This document shows, piece after piece, positions 28,061 through 35,767 of a stretch of 44,395 bases of DNA. A program made the translations under genes and the position numbers. The stretch is from Microcaldota archaeon (GTDB lineage Archaea; Micrarchaeota; Micrarchaeia; Anstonellales; Bilamarchaeaceae): contig JAHJDH010000030.1 in assembly GCA_018812625.1 (NCBI GenBank), forward strand, positions 1 to 44,395. Reading direction: 5' to 3'. Every line of letters starts with the position of its first letter. Position 1 is the stretch's first letter. The notes below the pieces were generated by a model that saw nothing but the letters and a program-made list of their open reading frames with translations, was not told the origin of the DNA and did not search any database.

Positions 28061-28118
28061 ATTGCCACCAAAACTTAGTTCCAAGAACATTTATATTTTT
28101 ATCTTGTGGAACCAAATC

Positions 28119-29051
28119 ATGAATCATAATTCTCAAAAAAAATCCAGAACCAGGCTTATCCTTGGAACTGGTCTTTTGCTAGTTGGAGTATTTTTAGCTA
28201 TAATCGTGTTGTTCTTTTTGTTCTCAGCAATTAGTACATCACTAGTTGGGCAATGTGTTGCAGTTGTTGATATCAATACTCCACTAACTGTGGAGGGCTC
28301 TCCCACCACATTATTCTCGGATGGGTATGCCAGTTCAGAAGAACTTGCATATGTTATTGGCGATCTCAATACCAGGTCTGATGTTGGAGCAGTTGTACTG
28401 GTTATGAATTCTCCAGGCGGATCAGTTGTTGCAACTCGAGAAGTTTATACTGCTGTTGATGAACTTGATAAACCATCTGTTGCCTATTTCAGAGAAGTAG
28501 CTGCATCTGGAGCATACTATGTTGCGAGCGGAACCGATTATATCGTATCAGATCCTGATGCTCTTACTGGGAGCATTGGAGTAATTGCAACATTTACTCA
28601 AATGAGCGGTCTTTTTGAGAAAATCGGAGTTAATGTAACTTCAATTACATCCGGGCCTCACAAGGATATGGGCTCTTCATATAGGAATATGACTGATACT
28701 GAAAATCAGATACTTCAAGCTTTGATTGATGAAGTTTATAGTGAATTTCGCGGGGTTGTTCTAGAAAACAGAAAAGGAAGACTCAATATGGCAAAGTTCG
28801 AAGAAGTAACTGATGGTAGAATTCTCAGCGGAAGGCAAGCAAAAAGCGCTGGCCTTGTCGATGCTCTTGGATCAAAGAAGGATGCTATTATTAAAGCAGC
28901 TGAACTTGCGGGTATCGACTACGATTCTTATGATGATATTCGTGTGTGCGCGGTTTCAACCACTTCAACCGATGGAGGATTATTCGGGGCAGGGGCTATC
29001 CTAAAGCCGTTTAGGGTTGTTTCTGAGCCTCCTCAATTGTCATTTCAGTGA
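28119..29051 (+). CDS. sppA: Signal peptide peptidase SppA-like (S49 family)
   Basis: N-terminal TM; MNSPGGSVVATREVYTAVDEL; VAASGAYYVASGTDYIVSDPDALTGSIGVI; DGRILSGRQAKSAGLVDALGSKKDAI. Confidence 0.9.
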   Translation: MNHNSQKKSRTRLILGTGLLLVGVFLAIIVLFFLFSAISTSLVGQCVAVVDINTPLTVEGSPTTLFSDGYASSEELAYVIGDLNTRSDVGAVVLVMNSPGGSVVATREVYTAVDELDKPSVAYFREVAASGAYYVASGTDYIVSDPDALTGSIGVIATFTQMSGLFEKIGVNVTSITSGPHKDMGSSYRNMTDTENQILQALIDEVYSEFRGVVLENRKGRLNMAKFEEVTDGRILSGRQAKSAGLVDALGSKKDAIIKAAELAGIDYDSYDDIRVCAVSTTSTDGGLFGAGAILKPFRVVSEPPQLSFQ

Positions 29052-29057
29052 TGCCTC

Positions 29058-29375
29058 GTGAAAAATCCAATTCCACTTATTTTTATTTTTCTTCTTTTTC
29101 TCTCTCTTGCTCTAATATTTCTATTTACTATCTCAAATCCGGTTTCTCCAAAGATCAATGCTACAAATACCAAGGTTTGTCAAAATGGAGAGACTGTTGA
29201 ATGTACTGTAAGCTCATGTACTGGGGTTTCAACTTGCCATAATGCAAAATGGTCAATGTGCATTTGGGATAGGATTTGCGATCCCGGCTCCAGAGTTGCA
29301 TGTGCAGAATCTGGCTGTTCAAAGGGTTTCAAAGAATGCAATTCCTGTGGTACTGGATATGGGGAATGCCGTTAA
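29058..29375 (+). CDS. Small membrane-anchored or secreted Cys-rich protein with duplicated Cys motif
   Basis: GTG start; N-terminal TM; CQNGETVECTVSSCTGVSTC and CDPGSRVACAESGCSKGFKEC. Confidence 0.7.
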   Translation: MKNPIPLIFIFLLFLSLALIFLFTISNPVSPKINATNTKVCQNGETVECTVSSCTGVSTCHNAKWSMCIWDRICDPGSRVACAESGCSKGFKECNSCGTGYGECR

Positions 29376-29412
29376 TGTGGCTAAAAAATGAAAATTGAGA
29401 ACAAACCTATGC

Positions 29413-29420
29413 TTTTTAAA
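29413..29420 (+). promoter_or_regulatory. TATA-box-like element for the pilin-like operon
   Basis: tttttaaa about 28 bp before ATG 29445. Confidence 0.4.
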
Positions 29421-29444
29421 TGATTCCTCATCAAATGGGATATT

Positions 29445-30128
29445 ATGCGCGCATTCATATTCTCATTAGATGCCTTTGTTGCATTTACTTTGGCTCTTGT
29501 GGCTATATATTCGCTAATATTCTTCTCTAGTGTCCCATCGTCATATTACTATCTTTTGACACAAGGACACTATTTGACAAGAGACGTTCTTTTATCTCTG
29601 TCAACTACTACTTGCGATTATGATTACTACAACTGTAAAACTGATGGCTCAATGCTTGATAATATCGTTGCTGAGGATGATCCTGCTTTTAAGGAAAATA
29701 TCATTCGTGGAACTATTGGGCAGATGATTCCAAATCAGTTTGGCTACCGTGTTGAGATAAGTTCTGACCACGGAACAAGCTGGGATATGGTCTATGATAC
29801 TGCAGTTGGCTCAGCCGAGACTCATGCAGATCAAAGCAAAAAACTTTCTGTTTCATCTCAGGTTATATCTTTTGGCTATTCCGCTAAAGTGAATAAGCTG
29901 GAAAATTCTCCATACAATTACCTCACATGCGGATTTGCCGCTGAAGGCAGTAGTTCAAGCAGCGGGGATGAAGATGTTGACTGGGGTATTATCACTTGTG
30001 GAACTACAAACATTACAAGTGGCGACAATGACACAGCAATTGGAAATACTCACCCAAGCGGAATTCTTGGCGGAGATCTTGTTCCATCATCAGATGTAAA
30101 AGTCGTAAAACTTACAGTATACATATAG
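29445..30128 (+). CDS. Pilin-like secreted protein (FSLDA-type N-terminus)
   Basis: MRAFIFSLDAFVAFTLALVAIYSLIFFSS single N-terminal TM plus Ser/Thr/Asn-rich ectodomain. Confidence 0.7.
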   Translation: MRAFIFSLDAFVAFTLALVAIYSLIFFSSVPSSYYYLLTQGHYLTRDVLLSLSTTTCDYDYYNCKTDGSMLDNIVAEDDPAFKENIIRGTIGQMIPNQFGYRVEISSDHGTSWDMVYDTAVGSAETHADQSKKLSVSSQVISFGYSAKVNKLENSPYNYLTCGFAAEGSSSSSGDEDVDWGIITCGTTNITSGDNDTAIGNTHPSGILGGDLVPSSDVKVVKLTVYI

Positions 30129-30137
30129 GTGGTATGG

Positions 30138-31703
30138 ATGAATCGAAAAGGATTTTTATTTACAGTAACTGTTTTCCTGGTATTGATGTATATCCTTCTT
30201 ACCATCTCAGTATGGGTTAAGGGTATTGAGACTTCTGAGCGTGCATTCTCTGAATTCTACAAAGAATCTACAGTAGAGCTTGCAATCGAACAGATAACTC
30301 CTGCCAAACTCGATAATGTTACTTATGTTATATTGAACCGAGGCGTATCAAGACTCAATGATAATGCCATTAATTATCCACTACTTCAGGGTACTTCTGA
30401 GGAGAATGAGAATATAGAGAGTGCGCTTTATGAACTTCTTACTGAAGGATCTGCAGACCCATCATATTTCCATGGTTCTGGCGGAGATATTAGCACTCCA
30501 GAGAACTCTTCTCTAAATGCATGGGCAGAAAACCTGAATTCTTCTCTTCTTGCTATCGGAGTATATATCAGCGAGTTTGAAGTAACTAACTTCAAAGTTG
30601 GCCAAAGCGATATTGATCTGGTTAACTATTCATTTGATATTGAGCTCAAGCTTCGTGACTTTACAAATACATCTGCAGTTGCAAGAAGCTATCATATTGA
30701 AAACGAGATTGATGTTTCTGGGCTTGTTGATCCTGCTCTTGCTCGTGAAACCAGCGTGGCAGCAGGCGAAGATCTCACAGCATACAGGCAGTTCTTCTTC
30801 AACAAGGATGATTACTCAGAATACTCTGATATTACAGTTCATCAGATGTCCGCATCAACTACTGAAGGCCAAGGATGGGTTTATGGTCCGCTTGCTCTTG
30901 CAAACGGAACTGATGATTTAGTTCCTGAAGCAACTTCAATTGCCCCAAGTAAAAGAAGCCAGTATATCTTAGTTGGGGATTATTCAGAGATCATTGCCCT
31001 AGATCAATTTATATACAATCAATTTGCTGGATTTATCCTAACTGATACTCCAACTGTAACTTCAACTGCTTGTGGTAATGTTCAGGGTAATACTTTCAAT
31101 GCAATCGAATATTCTTCAGCTCCAGAATGTGAGATCGGAATGGATCATCCATTTACTGGAAAGCCATTTATCGTTTCATCTGGATTTTCTCCAGCTTCTG
31201 CTCCAGAATGTCCAATATTAGATGGAAATGAACAGATTCGAAGGTGTGTATTATTTGTAAATACTTATCTTGAATCTGAGGTTGCGATTGACCCAACAAG
31301 AAAGCTTGTTGCAAGTGGCAGTGGAATTTATGAAGTTGAAGAAATCCGAGACTTTGTAATGTGTGGTTACTATACTCACAATCCAAAAGCCCCATCATAT
31401 ATGCAAAGGCTTCTCAATGATTCTTATCTTAGAAACAGCACTGAATTCGGTATTGAAACATTTGTGATTGGTAATTATGCAAATGAGTATTCAGTCTATG
31501 ATACCAGAAGCAGATTAGATCGGGAACTACTCAATGGCAGTATAGACGGCGTGAAAATACGCGGTCTTCCAGGATGCCGTAATTTCGCATCCTGTGCAGA
31601 CAGTCCAATAACTGGTATATTCGCAGTTAGTGATGATTCTGCAATTGACTATGGACTTGATGACATTGCTTGTGACAATGGTGCTGCGGGGTGTGACTCA
31701 TGA
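30138..31703 (+). CDS. Large membrane-anchored extracellular protein of the pilin-like operon
   Basis: MNRKGFLFTVTVFLVLMYILLTISVWVKG single N-terminal TM; about 490-aa ectodomain; translationally linked to neighbours. Confidence 0.75.
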   Translation: MNRKGFLFTVTVFLVLMYILLTISVWVKGIETSERAFSEFYKESTVELAIEQITPAKLDNVTYVILNRGVSRLNDNAINYPLLQGTSEENENIESALYELLTEGSADPSYFHGSGGDISTPENSSLNAWAENLNSSLLAIGVYISEFEVTNFKVGQSDIDLVNYSFDIELKLRDFTNTSAVARSYHIENEIDVSGLVDPALARETSVAAGEDLTAYRQFFFNKDDYSEYSDITVHQMSASTTEGQGWVYGPLALANGTDDLVPEATSIAPSKRSQYILVGDYSEIIALDQFIYNQFAGFILTDTPTVTSTACGNVQGNTFNAIEYSSAPECEIGMDHPFTGKPFIVSSGFSPASAPECPILDGNEQIRRCVLFVNTYLESEVAIDPTRKLVASGSGIYEVEEIRDFVMCGYYTHNPKAPSYMQRLLNDSYLRNSTEFGIETFVIGNYANEYSVYDTRSRLDRELLNGSIDGVKIRGLPGCRNFASCADSPITGIFAVSDDSAIDYGLDDIACDNGAAGCDS

Positions 31704-32128
31704 AAGGACAATCATCACTTGAACTTATGATTACAGTTGGAATAGTGATTGCATTTACGATTCCAGTATTGTTCCTGCTACTTTCAGCAACCTCTATTGG
31801 TTATGAGGATACTGCAAAAGCCCAGGCAGATGCTTCGTCAAGAACTCTCTCTGATACTATGAACTCAGTTTATTCTCAGGGTCCTGGGGCAAAGAGATTG
31901 ATTCTTCTAAATGTTCCAGCATCAACTCACGAGATATATGCATCTGATGGGGAAGTGGTTGTAGTGGTAAAGCTTGGAAGCGGCCAATTTGATGCAGCAT
32001 CCCCAACAATTGCAAGCATAAGCGGAGATTCGTCAACTCTTGGTACAAAGACTGGATTAATTCTGGTTAGTGTTGAGGCAGATGAAGTTACCGGAGAGGT
32101 GAGATTAGTTGATCCAACAGAATCCTGA
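31700..32128 (+). CDS. Class III signal peptide pilin-like protein
   Basis: MKGQSSLELMITVGIVIAFTIPVLFLLLSA. Confidence 0.8.
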   Translation: MKGQSSLELMITVGIVIAFTIPVLFLLLSATSIGYEDTAKAQADASSRTLSDTMNSVYSQGPGAKRLILLNVPASTHEIYASDGEVVVVVKLGSGQFDAASPTIASISGDSSTLGTKTGLILVSVEADEVTGEVRLVDPTES

Positions 32129-32633
32129 TTATAACGGTCAAGTTGCGATTGAGGGAACTTCGTCCCCTGCAAGCAACTCAAAGGGCCAAGTTGCTACCGA
32201 ATTTATGGTTTATACTACTGTATTTATGTTCATTGCAATTGCAGCATTTGTAGTTGTAAATGATATTCAAAGTACTGAAATACCTTTGCAGCAAAACAAT
32301 GTTGTTCAGGAAGTTGGCAATAGTCATGTTACTATGCTTATTCTTGCAATAAAGGGCGGTGAAGGATTTTCCTACAATTACACATTCCAAAAAACTGTCT
32401 TTAATTTACCTTATACTCTATATCTTCACAATCTCTCAAATGCTCATTATATGGTGCTTGAGTGGGAAGGGGGCTATGGAAATTATAGTTATTCTTATGA
32501 CGTTCCTTCATATAATTATATTCTTGAGGGAAGTTGCTTAGCAGATAATGTATTCGTCAGTGACGAGTGCACAAATATGTTTATGTTTTACAATGATGGT
32601 GAAAATCTTACTATCACACAGGTGGGATCATGA
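32109..32633 (+). CDS. Class III signal-like pilin with long leader
   Basis: TTG start only; ...SKGQVATEFMVYTTVFMFIAIAAFVVVNDIQST; overlaps previous gene by 20 bp. Confidence 0.7.
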   Translation: MIQQNPDYNGQVAIEGTSSPASNSKGQVATEFMVYTTVFMFIAIAAFVVVNDIQSTEIPLQQNNVVQEVGNSHVTMLILAIKGGEGFSYNYTFQKTVFNLPYTLYLHNLSNAHYMVLEWEGGYGNYSYSYDVPSYNYILEGSCLADNVFVSDECTNMFMFYNDGENLTITQVGS

Positions 32634-33109
32634 AAGGACAATACTTCAGTTTTGATGCAATTATAGCTTCGGTGATTTTCGTTTTGGCACTAGTTGCCTT
32701 ATTGTCATACTGGCACAGCGTCAGATCATTTTTGGATTTCCAAAATGATGCTCTGTCTAAAGATGTGGTTAGGGTTTCAAACCTAGTATTTACTCCACCC
32801 TCACCATCTTCTGATTGTGGTACTCTGGATCGATTAGGATTTGCAAATGACTGGAATGACAGGCGTATTAACGAGTCTCTAATCTATTGCGCTCAAGGCA
32901 AAACCCAGGCGCAGCTGCGTGATCTGCTAGGCTCATCCAATAATCTCTCACTTCGCTTTGAGAATCTGGCAAATGGAACTGTCACTGTTGTAGGTGGCGA
33001 CATTCCAGTCGAGACAACTGATGTTATCCGAGTGAGGAGGCTTGCAACTGTAGTAAATTCCACTGGCGGAACTTATCTTGCTGCACTTGATATGAGTCTC
33101 TATAAATAG
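32630..33109 (+). CDS. Pilin-like protein (GQ/FSFDA-type N-terminus)
   Basis: MKGQYFSFDAIIASVIFVLALVALLSYWHSV. Confidence 0.75.
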   Translation: MKGQYFSFDAIIASVIFVLALVALLSYWHSVRSFLDFQNDALSKDVVRVSNLVFTPPSPSSDCGTLDRLGFANDWNDRRINESLIYCAQGKTQAQLRDLLGSSNNLSLRFENLANGTVTVVGGDIPVETTDVIRVRRLATVVNSTGGTYLAALDMSLYK

Positions 33110-33124
33110 TTTTTTTTCTTTTTA
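33110..33124 (+). terminator. Poly-T terminator of the pilin-like operon
   Basis: tttttttt-c-tttttatt directly after the stop codon; A-run at about 33141-33148 could terminate the converging minus-strand dnaG. Confidence 0.55.
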
Positions 33125-33151
33125 TTAAAAATAGAAAAATAAAAAAAAGAA

Positions 33152-34573
33152 CTAATTGTTTTTACTAATTATCTCAATGTTCTCAGGTACTTTATGGACA
33201 TTTCCAATCTTGAGTCCAACTAGAACTTTTACTCCTTGCTTTGATGCAAGATCTGCAAGTCTCTGAGTGATAATGCCATCGAAAACAATCGCATTAATGT
33301 CCTTAGTTTCTCCAAGAGATTTGATAACATCTCGAACTGCAACCTCTTTGATCAGTTGCAAGTTGCTGTTATAGAATCTTGCTCTGAGGCTATTACCAAG
33401 TGCATCAAGCTCTTTCATAAGGTCGTCCTTGTTGAGTTTCGCGCTCTCTACTTTTGGAGCTGCAACAGGCTTTTCAGCAGTAACTTTTTCTGCTGGAGCA
33501 GGGCTGTCTTCTACTTTTCCAGCTCTTCGAGCTCTTCTGTCTTGCCTTGATTTTCTAGTGACATCTTCCTTCTTTTCTGCTACTATCGGCTTATTGACCT
33601 TAGGAGTTTCTTCCACTACTGCTGGCCTATTGAACCTAGGAGTTTCTTCCACTACTGCTGGCCTATTGACCACCTTAGGACTTTCTTCCACAAATATTGG
33701 CCTATTGAACCTGGGAGTTTCTTCAACTCTTCGCTCAGTGGTGCTTTTTCCATTTCCTTGTTCAAATGGCACTCTGTTTCGAAGATATTTGATAATTTCC
33801 TTTCTTGTTAGTTCCTCAACCTCAGTACCAGTTGGAGCTCTTGCGATAAAGTCGATTTCAACGCCGCCATGAATAAGCTCATTCAAGATAATATCTCCGC
33901 CACGGTCTCCATCAAGGAATAATGTGACTTCCTTTTTCTTTGAAATCTCAACAATTGTCCGAGTTACTTTAGCTCCGCCAATTGCAGCAACGTTTGCAAT
34001 GTCATTTTTCAGAAGGTTGATAACATCAGCTCTTCCCTCAACGAGTATCACCTCATTGCTTCTGTCAACACCAGGTCCTGCAGGAATTCTGTCTGGACCA
34101 TATGTAACGATTTCAGCAGTTTTAACTTCATCTCGAACCATTTGAGATATTTCCTTGCTCTCTGGAATCTCAGTAGTAAGAAGATTCTTAAGAAGGTTTT
34201 TAGCCCTGTCAACAAGGTGCTTTCTCTTGAGGTTTCGAGTATCTTCAACTTTTGTGATTCTGAGCTTTGCCTCACAAGGCCCTACTCTGTCTACTGTTTC
34301 AAGAGCAGCTGCAATAATGCATGTTTCGACCATGTCCAAACTGCTTGGGATTTTGATAATTCCAGTTGTTTTTCCACTGCGAGCTCCCAAATCAACTTCA
34401 ATTCTTCCAATCCTTCCATTTTTCTGAAGGTCTCGAAGGTCAAGCTCGTCTCCAAGAAGTCCTTCTGTCTGGCCGAAAATAGCGCCAACAACGTCAGGTT
34501 TCTCAACGAGCCCTCCAATTTCAACGTTTGTATAAATTAAGTATTTTACAGTATCTATGTATGTTTTAGCCAT
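33152..34573 (-). CDS. dnaG: DnaG-type primase (archaeal, TOPRIM)
   Basis: VILVEGRADVINLLKNDIANVAAIGG; TLFLDGDRGGDIILNEL; archaeal DnaG N-terminal region TVKYLIYTNVEIGGLVEKPDVVGAIFGQTEGLLGDELDLRDLQ. Confidence 0.92.
   Translation of the reverse strand: MAKTYIDTVKYLIYTNVEIGGLVEKPDVVGAIFGQTEGLLGDELDLRDLQKNGRIGRIEVDLGARSGKTTGIIKIPSSLDMVETCIIAAALETVDRVGPCEAKLRITKVEDTRNLKRKHLVDRAKNLLKNLLTTEIPESKEISQMVRDEVKTAEIVTYGPDRIPAGPGVDRSNEVILVEGRADVINLLKNDIANVAAIGGAKVTRTIVEISKKKEVTLFLDGDRGGDIILNELIHGGVEIDFIARAPTGTEVEELTRKEIIKYLRNRVPFEQGNGKSTTERRVEETPRFNRPIFVEESPKVVNRPAVVEETPRFNRPAVVEETPKVNKPIVAEKKEDVTRKSRQDRRARRAGKVEDSPAPAEKVTAEKPVAAPKVESAKLNKDDLMKELDALGNSLRARFYNSNLQLIKEVAVRDVIKSLGETKDINAIVFDGIITQRLADLASKQGVKVLVGLKIGNVHKVPENIEIISKNN
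33588..33734. repeat. In-frame ~36-bp tandem repeat inside dnaG (four units)
   Basis: ggc(t/c)tattga(a/c)c...taggagtttcttccactactgct repeated from 33588, 33624, 33660 (39 bp) and 33699; encodes (F/V)NRPxVVEETPx. Confidence 0.85.
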
Positions 34574-35030
34574 ATATTTCACCTTTTAATTTTTCATATG
34601 CCCGGTATGTATCCTCGAAAAAACGGATGTTCAATAGATATGCAAGGTGTTTGCGTGATTCTAAATCTGCTTTGATTGATGCAGATTCCAGCTTGTTTTT
34701 GGCTATTTCAGCCAACTGGTTTCCCCTTCTATCAAAGTCGGTTAGTACAAATACCTGCTCACAATTGACCTTCTTGATGCTTTGATCCATGTTTCCGGAG
34801 ATGGTCAAGACATTGACAAATCCTAATTTCAATAAGGCTTGTTTATCTTTTATTCCTTCAACGAAAACGCATTCGTTTCGAAGCGTTTCAAGAAGCCTTC
34901 CGAGCTTTTTCCATTTTTCTTCATTATTCACTATTTGCCCCCGGGATCGGAGAGAATCAGAGAAAACTATGCACTGTTGACCGCCTATTACTAGGCCCAT
35001 ACTCCCTTTCGGGAATACATGTTCCTTCAC
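34566..35030 (-). CDS. Small TOPRIM-domain protein (UPF0292/RNase M5-like)
   Basis: VFVEGIKDKQALLKLGFVNVLTISG; VFVLTDFDRRGNQLAEIAKNKL. Confidence 0.8.
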   Translation of the reverse strand: MKEHVFPKGSMGLVIGGQQCIVFSDSLRSRGQIVNNEEKWKKLGRLLETLRNECVFVEGIKDKQALLKLGFVNVLTISGNMDQSIKKVNCEQVFVLTDFDRRGNQLAEIAKNKLESASIKADLESRKHLAYLLNIRFFEDTYRAYEKLKGEIYG

Positions 35031-35107
35031 AGCTTAATGGTAATTGCAGAAAAATCTTTCGATTTCTCAGAGCTCTGGTGGCCATCCATGCACAGTAAAT
35101 ATGAACG

Positions 35108-35539
35108 TTATGACATCGCAGCCCTTTCTTCTATAAGGTCTACGACTAATGGGAATATCTTCATGATGTCCCCTTCACTAACAATGCCTACGAGTTCATT
35201 CTTCTCATTAACAACAGGAAGGCGTTTGATTTTATTTTCTCGCATTGCCTTCGCTGCTTCTTCGATCGTGGTCTCGGGTCTAACTACTCTAAGTGGCGTT
35301 GACATGATTTGTTCTGTTGTTATTTTCGACGGATCAAGACCTTTTGCTATGATCTTATACACTATGTCTCTCTCTGTGATAATGCCTTTGGCATGTTTTC
35401 CTGATTTATCTTCAACGACTATGACTGAACCAACTGAATGTTTCTTCATTACTTTTGCCACATCTGGGGTAGTTTTTCCGAAGGAAATTACTACAACTTC
35501 AGGAGTCATAATATCTCCAACCCTCAAATCTGATCCCAT
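35108..35539 (-). CDS. Two-CBS-domain protein
   Basis: VGDIMTPEVVVISFGKTTPDVAKVMKKHSVGSVIVVED... IMSTPLRVVRPETTIEEAAKAMRENKIKRLPVVNEKNELVGIVSEGDIM. Confidence 0.92.
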   Translation of the reverse strand: MGSDLRVGDIMTPEVVVISFGKTTPDVAKVMKKHSVGSVIVVEDKSGKHAKGIITERDIVYKIIAKGLDPSKITTEQIMSTPLRVVRPETTIEEAAKAMRENKIKRLPVVNEKNELVGIVSEGDIMKIFPLVVDLIEERAAMS

Positions 35540-35767
35540 AACTTATGTCATGTGCGGAAATCTTTTAAAACAAATCTACTAATTCCCGTCTGACGTTTTT
35601 CAACAAAGAAAAACACTATAAACGCACAGTTATTCCTTATATACCTTCGCTTTTTTCCACTTTTTGAAACATTTGTTGATTTTTGTACAAATTTCTGTTT
35701 TTGTACTCACATCCTAACATGCAGCATAAAGTACTTCTTAAAAATTCTTTCTACTTTATATCGACGT

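Noticed and set aside
33588-33740. Possible CRISPR-like repeat
   Set aside because: Contiguous in-frame tandem repeats without spacers, inside a coding sequence; protein linker repeat, not CRISPR
33356-34540. Plus-strand ORFs antisense to dnaG, including a 147-aa and a 132-aa frame
   Set aside because: Ser/Phe/Leu-rich antisense translations of dnaG and its tandem repeat; no promoter or motif support
35019-35582. 187-aa plus-strand ORF opposite the CBS gene
   Set aside because: The minus-strand CBS-domain protein is unambiguous; the plus frame is its antisense shadow
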